Assembly: GCA_963545195.1 (NCBI GenBank)
Contig: CAUUIA010000026.1
Location: 1 to 10,620, forward strand
Reading direction: 5' to 3'
From: CALISC01 sp963545195
GTDB lineage: Bacteria > Bacillota_I > Bacilli_A > Acholeplasmatales > Acholeplasmataceae
Length of the DNA stretch: 10,620 nucleotides
Positions 1-6,724 of this stretch are shown here, piece by piece (the stretch's first letter is position 1; each line of letters begins with the position of its first letter). The position numbers and the translations under genes are program-made. The notes beneath the pieces are model-generated. The model saw nothing but the letters and a program-made list of their open reading frames with translations. It was not told the origin of the DNA and did not search any database.

Positions 1-37
1 GGCTTGATAAAGCCGATAATTCTGTTTTAAATTTCAT
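1..37 (-). CDS. Possible start of a gene downstream of dxr (partial, cut by window edge)
   Basis: An open frame starts with ATG at 37-35 and stays open to the left edge, giving about 12 residues beginning MKFKTELSALSS. A GGAG lies just upstream (43-40), but the 2-nt spacing is very short. The same frame is open further upstream, with a TTG at 70-68 as an alternative start, so the true start is uncertain. In related bacteria dxr is often followed by rseP or polC. The visible residues are too few to identify either, so I assign no function. Confidence 0.3.
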   Translation of the reverse strand, partial: MKFKTELSALSS

Positions 38-95
38 ATCTCCGAAACTCAGGTTAAATATATATGTCAAAAAAAAGCAATGCTTGAAAAAAATT

Positions 96-1217
96 TTAAT
101 GCTTGAATTTTTTTTGGATTTTTTTGCTTAATTTTAAGATATTTCCTAAGTTAAATCGCTTTGAAAAATCCTTTAAATAAAGGTTTTTTAAGATGAACTC
201 ATCAATTTCTTGAAAGGTAAGCAAACCTTTTAAAAACTTAGCAATAGCAATGTCGTCAAGGATTGAAAAGACTGTGCCAAAAAACTGAGTGTCAAACTCA
301 GTTAGTAATTTATCATATACTAAGAAACGACCCTTCGGTATTTCTTCAACTACTTCGGTTAGCGTGTCTTTGATTTCAAAATAATTGTAGGTATGTGGCC
401 AAAGCAGAGCGTTTTTAATTGGATGATACATATCGTTTTCGGAATGCAAATAGTAAGTGTGCTCATTTGCCACGCAAAAAGCATGAATTTTTGAGTCTTT
501 TTGGCGAAGCACTTGAATTTCTTGTAAAGGAAAGTTAAATAGATACATCGCCTCAATTATCTCAAAAGTTTTGTTAACCATAGTTTGTGAGTCCACTGTA
601 ATTTTTGTGCCCATCTGCCAGGTTGGGTGAACCAATGCAGTTGCTTTGTCAATTTGTTTTAACTCTGCTCTTGATTTGTTAAAAAATGCACCACCACTTG
701 CGGTGATTCCAATACCACTAAGTTCGCCAAAATGATTTTTTAGACAAAAAAGTGCGTTGTGTTCAGAGTCTACAGGAATAATTTTTACCTGTTTACTTTT
801 TGCAATTTTTGTTAAAATTGAGCCCGCCATTACGAGACTTTCCTTGTTGGCTAGAATTAAAGTTTTTCTGGCCATCAAAGCCCAGTATGAATAAATTAAA
901 CCAAAAGATTGAGATACTGAGTTAAAAACAGTATGTATTTTCTTTGAATAAATTAGCTTTTCAATATTTCTTTTACCAACTATAAAGGTTATTTCTGGGT
1001 ATGTTGATTTGTATGTTTTTAAAAAATGTTTGTTTTGAAGAATACAAATTTTGACTTTATTTTGGTATTTTTCAAAATATTTTTGGTTTTTTTCGTGGTC
1101 TTTAGACAAAGAAACTGCCACTAGGCGGTAAGGGGTTTTTTCAGTCATCAAAATGTCTAGTGCTTTTTGGCCAACCGAGCCCAAGGCTCCGAGTAGTAAA
1201 ATTGATTTTTTTGGCAA
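96..1217 (-). CDS. dxr: 1-deoxy-D-xylulose 5-phosphate reductoisomerase (divergent C-terminal half)
   Basis: Dxr converts DXP to 2-C-methyl-D-erythritol 4-phosphate with NADPH and a divalent metal, the first committed step of the cytosolic MEP isoprenoid pathway. The 373-residue protein is slightly short for the family (about 385-400). Visible motifs are the Rossmann glycine motif GALGSVG (10-16), LANKESLV (122-129), the metal site D150-S151-E152, the TASGG segment (172-176), the substrate loop HPTWQMG (197-203), and S210, N215, K216 and E219, matching E. coli S222, N227, K228 and E231. Beyond residue 230 it diverges: the usual HPQS and NAANE motifs are replaced by RQKDS (238-242) and SILDD (318-322). 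The start is TTG at 1217-1215, because no ATG or GTG fits; an AGGG 9 nt upstream overlaps the cdsA stop. It lies 10 nt after cdsA. The catalytic residues support an active enzyme, but that is inference. Confidence 0.93.
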   Translation of the reverse strand: MPKKSILLLGALGSVGQKALDILMTEKTPYRLVAVSLSKDHEKNQKYFEKYQNKVKICILQNKHFLKTYKSTYPEITFIVGKRNIEKLIYSKKIHTVFNSVSQSFGLIYSYWALMARKTLILANKESLVMAGSILTKIAKSKQVKIIPVDSEHNALFCLKNHFGELSGIGITASGGAFFNKSRAELKQIDKATALVHPTWQMGTKITVDSQTMVNKTFEIIEAMYLFNFPLQEIQVLRQKDSKIHAFCVANEHTYYLHSENDMYHPIKNALLWPHTYNYFEIKDTLTEVVEEIPKGRFLVYDKLLTEFDTQFFGTVFSILDDIAIAKFLKGLLTFQEIDEFILKNLYLKDFSKRFNLGNILKLSKKIQKKFKH

Positions 1218-1227
1218 TGTAAGTACC

Positions 1228-2133
1228 CTATTTTAAAAGAAAAGTAACTAAGACTGTGTAAATTAAGAAAATCAAGTAGGTCAAAAAAGTAGTTACAGAA
1301 AGCGCGTCAACTCTGTCTAAAACTCCACCATGTCCTGGCAAGATGTTTGAGTAATCTTTGACATTCGCTTGGCGTTTAAATGCAGAAAATATTAAATCTC
1401 CGCCTTGCGCAATTACAGCAAACACGAACGCTACTAAAAAAAGTAATATAAAGTAAGCCAGATGACTTTGTTTTGCTAGTCCGAAAAAACTAACATCAGT
1501 GTAGTAAAAACGAAGTAAAAGAAAATAGATAACACTAGTCGCAACTGCTGCAAAAATAGTGCCGATAAAAAAACCTTCCCAAGATTTTTTCGGGCTGATT
1601 TTACTCATCTTGTGTTTGCCAAAAGTAATTCCGCCAAGATATGCAAAAGTATCTGTTAGAATGGTGACCATTAAAGGAAACAAAGCAAAAAGCAAATGAT
1701 GCGCGCGCAGAAAAACCATGCCACCAAAAGAAAGCGCAAGAAAATTAACTAAAAAATAACTTTGGGTGAGCTGTTGCTTTTCGTGAAAATAAAGAATAGT
1801 GATAGTGATATTAACAATAACCAGCGTTAAAACTAGGGAAAGCAGATAAATACTTAAGTTAAGTTCAGTTAGTTCAATTTGCGGCAAATAACTTCTTTGA
1901 AAAGCAATAGCAGAAGTAGCAACTTGTAAAAACAATACCAAAATATGGAGAACGGTTAGTTTTGCTTTATTTTGATTTAAGTTAAAAACGCGCGCGAGTT
2001 CAAAGACAGCGATTTGCGCGAGCACTAGGTTCAGCAAAAAAAAGCCCAAAAAAGCAGGACTTAAAATTAAAAGCGGCAGATACAGGGCTAAAATAAAAAA
2101 GCCAGTAACGGCTCTTTTTAAAATATTTGGCAT
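1228..2133 (-). CDS. cdsA: Phosphatidate cytidylyltransferase (CDP-diacylglycerol synthase)
   Basis: CdsA makes CDP-diacylglycerol from phosphatidic acid and CTP in the cytoplasmic membrane, the branch point to phosphatidylglycerol and cardiolipin. The 301-residue protein has roughly eight hydrophobic segments. It carries the family C-terminal signature: GDLIFSAFKR (245-254), then VKD (258-260) and PGHGGVLDRVDAL (266-278), with the conserved acidic residues. A second conserved block near 161-187 includes D161, the K-S-W motif and GG. The start ATG at 2133-2131 lies 6 nt after the stop of the TM2 gene and has no clear Shine-Dalgarno, so translation probably depends on reinitiation after the upstream gene. 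In many Firmicutes uppS directly precedes cdsA; here two TM2-like genes occupy that place. Confidence 0.96.
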   Translation of the reverse strand: MPNILKRAVTGFFILALYLPLLILSPAFLGFFLLNLVLAQIAVFELARVFNLNQNKAKLTVLHILVLFLQVATSAIAFQRSYLPQIELTELNLSIYLLSLVLTLVIVNITITILYFHEKQQLTQSYFLVNFLALSFGGMVFLRAHHLLFALFPLMVTILTDTFAYLGGITFGKHKMSKISPKKSWEGFFIGTIFAAVATSVIYFLLLRFYYTDVSFFGLAKQSHLAYFILLFLVAFVFAVIAQGGDLIFSAFKRQANVKDYSNILPGHGGVLDRVDALSVTTFLTYLIFLIYTVLVTFLLK

Positions 2134-2139
2134 TGTTAA

Positions 2140-2541
2140 CTAAAACAATTCGTTGGCGTTGTATTTACCGGCAGACAAAAGGATAAGGTCTGCTAAGTGA
2201 AAAACGTAGCCAACTAAAAGTAGACCAGAAAGCATGCGAATAGCACCGGCTGTTTTGTAGCCATAGACAAAGCGGTCAATTCCAAGTAGAGAAGTTAAAG
2301 GACAAAGAATTAAAAATAGATGACCTGGCTTGATTTCTTGCTTTAAATAGTCGTTTAAGTTTGCTGAGTATTTTTTTTGGAAAAACTTAACTAAGTCAAA
2401 TAAATAGTAAAAAATTCCAACGTAGAAAAGTCCTAGTCTAATTAACCCTGACTTATGTTCTTTTAAGTAAAAACGGTCAAGGCCAAAAATATTGGTAAAA
2501 GGACACAAAATCAGAAACTTAGCCAACTTAGTTACTTGCAT
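2140..2541 (-). CDS. Small membrane protein with two tandem TM2-like domains
   Basis: This 133-residue protein is built from two copies of one unit, about 5-58 and 74-127. Each begins with a hydrophobic LILCP-(F/L)-T segment, continues with G-(L/I)-D-R-F, a short polar stretch and a (L/I)-I-R turn, and then has a second hydrophobic segment ending in an Asp (D49, D118) and a K-Y pair. Two membrane segments around a D/H-R-F-Y turn, with a conserved Asp in the second helix, is the plan of the TM2 domain family. The function of bacterial TM2 proteins is poorly known and I infer none. The start ATG overlaps the upstream TAA by one base (TAATG at 2543-2539), implying translational coupling. The gene sits where uppS is usually found. 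Confidence 0.75.
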   Translation of the reverse strand: MQVTKLAKFLILCPFTNIFGLDRFYLKEHKSGLIRLGLFYVGIFYYLFDLVKFFQKKYSANLNDYLKQEIKPGHLFLILCPLTSLLGIDRFVYGYKTAGAIRMLSGLLLVGYVFHLADLILLSAGKYNANELF

Positions 2542-2789
2542 TAAAGAATAGCCTCGCGTCTGTAGCGTCTAAGAATTAATAGCACGATGTCAGCAATCCA
2601 TAAGAAAAAGCCAATAAAGATAAACAGGCCTAAAACAAAACGAATAATTCCAGGTAGTTTGTCTTTCGCGTAAATTAAGCGTTCAAGCGAAAGAATCCCG
2701 GTAAACGGAAAAAGAATTAAAATGATTGAAATTAAAGAAAGGGTGCGTGGTCTTCGGGTAGTACGCATGCGTTTAGTAGTTTTTTTCAT
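2541..2789 (-). CDS. Small basic membrane protein with one TM2-like domain
   Basis: This 82-residue protein has a strongly basic N-terminus (MKKTTKRMRTTRRPR) followed by one degenerate copy of the unit seen twice in the next gene: LILFPFT (24-30), L-E-R-L (35-38), G-I-I-R (47-50), a hydrophobic run to I-A-D (65-67), and R-R-Y (74-76) matching the K-Y ends of the other copies. Two transmembrane helices are likely, with the basic tail in the cytoplasm by the positive-inside rule. Its ATG overlaps the frr TGA stop (ATGA, 2789-2786), and a GAGG about 10 nt upstream lies inside frr. Translation is therefore probably coupled to ribosome recycling factor. The domain-family call is weaker than for the two-domain neighbour. 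Function unknown. Confidence 0.65.
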   Translation of the reverse strand: MKKTTKRMRTTRRPRTLSLISIILILFPFTGILSLERLIYAKDKLPGIIRFVLGLFIFIGFFLWIADIVLLILRRYRREAIL

Positions 2790-3337
2790 ATAGACATTAC
2801 CTCTTTAGTTTTAACTTGCGCGATTTCGTCAATTTTTTTAGTGTATTTGTCAGTTAATTTTTGCGCTTCGTCAAGTCCTTCTTTTTCAAGGTCTTCCGGG
2901 TACTTGGCTTTTTTAACCTGGTCATTTAAGTCACGTCTTGCATTGCGGATAAAAACTTTGGCGTTTTCTTTAGCCTTTTCAACTTCTTTAGCTAAATTTT
3001 TGCGGCGGTCTTCTGTAAGTTTTGGAAAAATTATTCGCACGCCCACACCATCTGAGTTGACAGGCATGTCAAGGTTTTCAGCCAAAATTGCGTGTTCTAT
3101 GTCTTTCAGTAAAGACTTGTCGTAAGGTTTGACAAAAAGTTGAGTACCCTCAACTACTGTGATTTGCGAAACTTGGGCTAAAGGAGTCGGTACTCCGTAG
3201 TATGAGATTTGGATTTTGTCAAGAATTTTTGGATTGGCACGGCCAGTTCTGATTTGTGTTAATTCAGACTCAAAATGCGCAATCGTTTTTTGCATTTTAT
3301 CTTCTGCTTCTAAAAGCAGTTCATCTAGTTCTACCAT
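2786..3337 (-). CDS. frr: Ribosome recycling factor
   Basis: RRF works with EF-G to split the post-termination ribosome in the cytoplasm. The 183-residue length is typical (about 185). Family landmarks are the N-terminal helix, the R-T-G-R-A-N-P segment (31-37), the Y-Y-G-V-P-T-P-L hinge region, the V-K-P-Y-D block, the D-G-V-G-V-R-I-I-F-P segment, and the long C-terminal helices with R-R-D-L-N-D. A clear AAAGGAG lies 6 nt before the ATG. The stop is TGA, which shows UGA is read as stop here: the small TM2-like gene starts on the same bases. It follows pyrH after 40 nt, the usual order. Confidence 0.98.
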   Translation of the reverse strand: MVELDELLLEAEDKMQKTIAHFESELTQIRTGRANPKILDKIQISYYGVPTPLAQVSQITVVEGTQLFVKPYDKSLLKDIEHAILAENLDMPVNSDGVGVRIIFPKLTEDRRKNLAKEVEKAKENAKVFIRNARRDLNDQVKKAKYPEDLEKEGLDEAQKLTDKYTKKIDEIAQVKTKEVMSI

Positions 3338-3377
3338 TTAAAACTCCTTTAACGTTTGTTTAATATTTTTATTTAAA

Positions 3378-4082
3378 TTATTTAACTAAAGTACCAATTT
3401 GTTCGCCACTGGCTGCCTTAATAATGTTGCCTTTTTTACTCATATTAAAAACCAGCGTTGAGATTTTGTTTTCAAGGCAAAGAGCGGCTGCTGTTTTGTC
3501 AACTACTTTTAAGTTTTTCTCAATAATTTCAGTGTATGTCAATTCTTTAAAGAGTACGGCGGATTTGTTTAGTTTAGGGTCAGCGGAATATACGCCATCA
3601 ACTCCGTTTTTAGCCATTAAAATGCAGTCTGCGCCTAGTGAAGATGCTACTAGGGCTGCGGCTGTGTCGGTTGAAAAGAAAGGTTGTCCGGTTCCACCTG
3701 CCGAAATCACCACTCGCTTGTTTGCAAGATGTTCAAGTGCTTTGGTTTGCACAAAAGGCTCAGTGATTTTTTTAACCTCAAGGTGTGAAAGCACGACCGC
3801 GCTTTGGCCAACCTTGCCAAGTGCTTCTTGGAGAGCCAGAGAATTAATAACTGTGCCAAGCATCCCCATGTAGTCAGCCTGAACTCTGGCCATTCCAAGT
3901 TTTTCAGCGATAGCCCCGCGCCAGATGTTGCCAGCGCCAACAACTACAGAAACCGAAATTCCAAGGTCTACGCATTGCTTAATTTCTTTGGCAATGTCTG
4001 TAAGCATACTGGGCGACAAAATATGTCCGCTTGGGTCTTTTAAAGCCTCTCCGCTAATTTTTAAAAGAATTGACTTATACAT
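3378..4082 (-). CDS. pyrH: UMP kinase (uridylate kinase)
   Basis: PyrH phosphorylates UMP to UDP in the cytoplasm, the entry to UTP and CTP; CTP feeds CdsA in the same gene cluster. The 234-residue length is normal for this amino-acid-kinase-fold hexamer. Motifs are KISGEAL (8-14), the glycine loop GAGNIWRG (49-56, where most homologues have GGGN), A-D-Y-M-G-M-L-x-T-V-I-N (69-80), S-A-G-G-T-G-Q-P-F-F-S-T-D-T (127-140), M-A-K-N-G-V-D-G-V-Y-S-A-D-P (156-169) and the C-terminal V-F-N-M. After S-T-D-T-A-A-A-L the common R-A-x-E is V-A-S-S. No good Shine-Dalgarno is visible; only AACTAAAG precedes the ATG. It follows tsf after 41 nt. Confidence 0.97.
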   Translation of the reverse strand: MYKSILLKISGEALKDPSGHILSPSMLTDIAKEIKQCVDLGISVSVVVGAGNIWRGAIAEKLGMARVQADYMGMLGTVINSLALQEALGKVGQSAVVLSHLEVKKITEPFVQTKALEHLANKRVVISAGGTGQPFFSTDTAAALVASSLGADCILMAKNGVDGVYSADPKLNKSAVLFKELTYTEIIEKNLKVVDKTAAALCLENKISTLVFNMSKKGNIIKAASGEQIGTLVK

Positions 4083-4123
4083 TTTTTACTTTAGTTAGTT
4101 TTTAAAAAAGGCAAATAAATACC

Positions 4124-4996
4124 TTATTTTTTAAGTTGTTCTGCAACTTCATCGGCAAAACTTTGGCATTTCTTTTCAATACCTTCACCGACTCTGAAGC
4201 AAATGTAGTCAATTAACTTAGAGTCAGTTTTTGCTAAATATTGACTAACTTTTTCAGATGGGTTTTTAAAGAAAGCCTGTTCAGTTAAACAAACTTCTTC
4301 AAAGTACTTACGGATACGACCCGCAATTTTTCTTTCAACAAACTCAGGTTTAGTGCCTTCATTTAAGGCCTGTTGAGTAAGAACGGTTTTTTCGCGCTCA
4401 AGAACTTCCGCAGGTATGCTTTCTGGGTTTAGATATTGTGGTTTCATAGCAGCAGCTTGCATTGCAACGTCTTTAGCGATTTCAAAAGTTGCGTTTTCAA
4501 CTAAAGTTAAAGCGGCGATTTTACCACCTTGGTGTAGGTATGTACCAAAAGTTTGTCCAGCGCCTGCTTTTAAGTAAGTTAAACGGCGAAGTGTGATTTT
4601 TTCGCCAATTTTAGCAGTTAGCGCTAAAAGCATTTCAGAAATAGTTTGTGAGCCTTCTTTGACTTCAAGTGCTTCTTCAACTGAAGACACTGGATGTTTA
4701 ATTAAAACAGCACCTACTTTTTCAATTAGTTCCAAAAAATGTTCGTTTTTGGCAACAAAATCAGTTTCTGAGTTGATTTCTAAAATTAGAGCAAGATCTT
4801 TTTCAATAAAGATACGAGCCAAGCCGTCTGCGGCTGTTCTGCCTTGTTTAGACTGCGCTTTGGCCAGTCCTTTTTCTCTTAAAAAGTCAACGGCTTTTTC
4901 AATATCGCCATTAGTTTGTTCAAGGGCTTTTTTGCAGTCTAGCATGCCAGCGCCAGTTTTTTCTCTCAAGATTTTTACATCGTTTGCAGTTACCAT
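4124..4996 (-). CDS. tsf: Elongation factor Ts
   Basis: EF-Ts exchanges GDP for GTP on EF-Tu in the cytoplasm. The protein is 290 residues, close to the usual length. The N-terminal UBA-like domain has the signature REKTGAGMLDCKKAL (11-25), and the core has TDFVAKNE (78-85), which contacts EF-Tu. I chose ATG 4996-4994 (MVTANDVKILR) because AGGAGG lies 7 nt upstream (5009-5004) and homologues begin here. An upstream in-frame ATG at 5050 would add 18 residues that merely translate the leader and the Shine-Dalgarno. It follows rpsB after a 105-nt spacer containing a stem-loop. Confidence 0.98.
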   Translation of the reverse strand: MVTANDVKILREKTGAGMLDCKKALEQTNGDIEKAVDFLREKGLAKAQSKQGRTAADGLARIFIEKDLALILEINSETDFVAKNEHFLELIEKVGAVLIKHPVSSVEEALEVKEGSQTISEMLLALTAKIGEKITLRRLTYLKAGAGQTFGTYLHQGGKIAALTLVENATFEIAKDVAMQAAAMKPQYLNPESIPAEVLEREKTVLTQQALNEGTKPEFVERKIAGRIRKYFEEVCLTEQAFFKNPSEKVSQYLAKTDSKLIDYICFRVGEGIEKKCQSFADEVAEQLKK

Positions 4997-5053
4997 ATAA
5001 ATTCCTCCTAAATAATTGCAGTTTTGGGTTTTTTTAGTTATTGATTTCAAAAT

Positions 5054-5085
5054 AAAGGGATATACCAGTTACTAGCAATCCCTTT
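5054..5085 (-). terminator. Stem-loop in the rpsB-tsf spacer (leaky terminator or processing hairpin)
   Basis: On the minus strand AAAGGGAT (5085-5078) pairs perfectly with ATCCCTTT (5061-5054). An inner helix CTAG/CTGG with loop TAA can stack above it. Only a short ATTTTG follows, so this is at best a weak terminator. It could lower tsf relative to rpsB, or protect or process the mRNA. Confidence 0.45.
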
Positions 5086-5101
5086 GTTTAGTTGATTTAA
5101 A

Positions 5102-6451
5102 TTATCGGTTTAAAATCAGTTGAATTAAATCAACTTTTTTAAGTGCTGAGTAACCTTTTAGGCCAAGGGCTTTTGCTAGGTTTTTTAAATCAGCAAGAGT
5201 TTTAGTTTCAAGTTCAAAAACAGATAAAGTTGTAGAAGTTGAACCTTCAATTTCATTTGAAACTTTTTTAGTTCCTGTACTGCTAGATGCTTTTTCAACT
5301 TTGGCAGCAGGTTTTTTAGCAGTAGTTTTCTTTGCAGGTTTTTCTGATTTTTCTGTTTCAGCAACAGGTTTTTCTTCTACTGTTTTTTTAGTAGTTGTTT
5401 TTTTCGCTGGTTTTTCAGCTACTTTTTCTTCTACTTTAGCGTCCGCTTTAACTTCTTTTTCCTCTACCTTTTTAGTGGGTTTTTTAACAGGTTTTTCAAC
5501 AACCTTTTCTTCTAACTTAGTTTCTTGCGGTTTAACTTCAGCTTTAACTGCTTTTTCTGCTGGTTTTTCTACTTTTGCAGGTTTTGCTGATTTTTCTTCA
5601 GATTGCGCAAGTTTCTCTGCTTGCTTTTGTTCTTGGCGTTCACGGTTGAACTTAGGTTTACGAGCAGGACGTTCAAAACGTGAGTCGTATTTACGTTCAT
5701 CGCGATTAGGAATTTCTACTGAATCTAAAGTAAATTGAATGTCGTCTTGAGATTCAATTGCTTCAACTACACCGCCTTGTCCTTCAACTACAGCGTTGGT
5801 CAAAACATTGATAATTAATTGAACTGAACGGGTAGCGTCGTCGTTTGCAGGAATTACGTAATCAATTCCGCGTGGATCTGAGTTAGTGTCTACAATTGCA
5901 AACACAGGAATGCCGACTTTTTTAGCCTCGCGCACTGCGTTGAACTCTTTTGAAGGGTCAACTACAAATAAAGCGTCTGGCACTCTTTTCATTGTGCGAA
6001 TTCCATCTAGATTTTTTTCAAGTTTAGCAATAATGTGTGCGTTTTCTGCTTGTTGTTTTTTAGAAAGTTGTTCAAACTCACCTGCTTCTCTTTTTTCAAT
6101 CAGTTCGTTTAGATACTTGATTCTATTTTTAATTGTTTTAAAGTTAGTTAAAGTACCACCTAACCAGCGTTCTGCTACAAAGTATTGACCTGTACGGTCA
6201 GCCGCTTCTTTGACAGCGTCTTGTGCTTGTTTTTTGGTACCGACAAAAATAATTTGTCCACCTTCTTTAATTATTTGTAAAAGAGCCTTATAAGCGTCTT
6301 CTAACTTCTCCGCTGTTTTATTTAAATCCAATACATAAATGCCGTTTTTACGTCCAAAGATGTATGGTTTCATTAACGGATTCCATCTTTTTGTAGTGTG
6401 TCCGAAGTGGGCACCTGCTTCTAATAATTGCTTAACTGTTACAACAGCCAT
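5102..6451 (-). CDS. rpsB: 30S ribosomal protein S2 with long basic tail and C-terminal Rho_N-like domain
   Basis: S2 binds late to the small subunit near the platform and is needed for S1-type mRNA contacts in many bacteria. Residues 1-232 are a normal S2: LLEAGAHFGHTTKRWNP (9-25), M-K-P-Y-I-F-G (27-33), F-V-G-T-K-K-Q-A-Q (69-77), R-W-L-G-G-T-L-T-N-F-K (95-105) and IPVFAIVDTNSDP (181-193). The protein is 449 residues against about 230-260 usually. After a charged linker (233-285) comes a Lys/Ala/Pro/Glu tail with repeated KPAKK and VEEK-type words (286-408). The last 37 residues (413-449) resemble the Rho termination factor N-terminal (Rho_N/SAP-like) fold, including D-L-K-N-L-A-K-A-L-G-L-K-G-Y-S. 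GAGG lies 9 nt before the ATG. The frame stays open through the whole tail, so this is not a frameshift artefact. Binding of nucleic acid by the tail is inference. Confidence 0.97.
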   Translation of the reverse strand: MAVVTVKQLLEAGAHFGHTTKRWNPLMKPYIFGRKNGIYVLDLNKTAEKLEDAYKALLQIIKEGGQIIFVGTKKQAQDAVKEAADRTGQYFVAERWLGGTLTNFKTIKNRIKYLNELIEKREAGEFEQLSKKQQAENAHIIAKLEKNLDGIRTMKRVPDALFVVDPSKEFNAVREAKKVGIPVFAIVDTNSDPRGIDYVIPANDDATRSVQLIINVLTNAVVEGQGGVVEAIESQDDIQFTLDSVEIPNRDERKYDSRFERPARKPKFNRERQEQKQAEKLAQSEEKSAKPAKVEKPAEKAVKAEVKPQETKLEEKVVEKPVKKPTKKVEEKEVKADAKVEEKVAEKPAKKTTTKKTVEEKPVAETEKSEKPAKKTTAKKPAAKVEKASSSTGTKKVSNEIEGSTSTTLSVFELETKTLADLKNLAKALGLKGYSALKKVDLIQLILNR

Positions 6452-6498
6452 ATAAATTCACCTCTTTCGTTTCCTTCCGTTGATGTTAATATATTCCA

Positions 6499-6562
6499 CC
6501 TATTTCAAAAGATTAAAAATAGGCACTAGAAATATACAAACGCACCAACGTGCAATTTGTAT
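6499..6562 (-). promoter_or_regulatory. Structured 5' leader of rpsB with two hairpins
   Basis: The predicted rpsB transcript has about 100 nt of leader. The first hairpin (6562-6538) pairs ACAAA with TTTGT and GCAC with GTGC around loop GTTG. The second (6523-6499) pairs CCTATTT with AAATAGG, seven base pairs. Then about 47 nt of purine-rich sequence leads to the ribosome binding site. Neither hairpin has a T-run typical of termination. A structured leader upstream of rpsB is known as an S2 autoregulation site in other bacteria; that this one works so is inference. Confidence 0.45.
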
Positions 6563-6564
6563 AA

Positions 6565-6595
6565 AATATAGCATAATTTCGCTGATTTTTGTCTA
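6565..6595 (-). promoter_or_regulatory. Promoter of the rpsB operon (extended -10)
   Basis: Reading the minus strand, TGC precedes TATATT (6570-6565), giving an extended -10 (TGnTATATT). TAGACA (6595-6590) is a possible -35 at 19 bp, slightly long but tolerable with an extended -10. It points at rpsB 114 nt away, and no other strong candidate is visible in the divergent gap. Confidence 0.55.
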
Positions 6596-6613
6596 ATTTT
6601 GATTTTAATTTTA

Positions 6614-6627
6614 TTTTTTTAAAAAAA
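6614..6627. promoter_or_regulatory. T7A7 tract between divergent promoters
   Basis: Seven T followed by seven A form a perfect 14-bp AT palindrome between the rpsB promoter and that of the plus-strand membrane protein gene. Such tracts bend or stiffen DNA and can act as UP elements. It may also be only chance in AT-rich DNA. Confidence 0.25.
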
Positions 6628-6692
6628 CTGAGTAGGGGGTTTAGTTTATTGGCGTGATTTTTATATTTAATAAATAGAGATTCTTGGGCTCA

Positions 6693-6701
6693 TGATATAA
6701 T
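6693..6701 (+). promoter_or_regulatory. Extended -10 promoter for the first orphan membrane protein gene
   Basis: TGATATAAT (6693-6701) has a consensus TATAAT with the TG extension. No good -35 is found 16-18 bp upstream. A start near 6708 would give a leader of only about 17 nt carrying the AGGAGAG ribosome binding site (6714-6720). Confidence 0.65.
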
Positions 6702-6724
6702 AAAAATGTTCTTAGGAGAGATAT

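Noticed and set aside
4083..4123. Terminator between tsf and pyrH
   Set aside because: Only a 4-bp GGxx/CC-type or all-AT stem can form before the T-run; too weak to call.
4997..5050. N-terminal extension of EF-Ts from an upstream ATG at 5050
   Set aside because: The extra 18 residues translate the leader, including the AGGAGG ribosome binding site, and EF-Ts homologues begin at the internal ATG.
5301..5738. Ser/Phe-rich plus-strand open frame opposite the S2 tail
   Set aside because: It is the antisense of the Lys/Ala repeats, lacks a ribosome binding site and has biased composition explained by the opposite strand.
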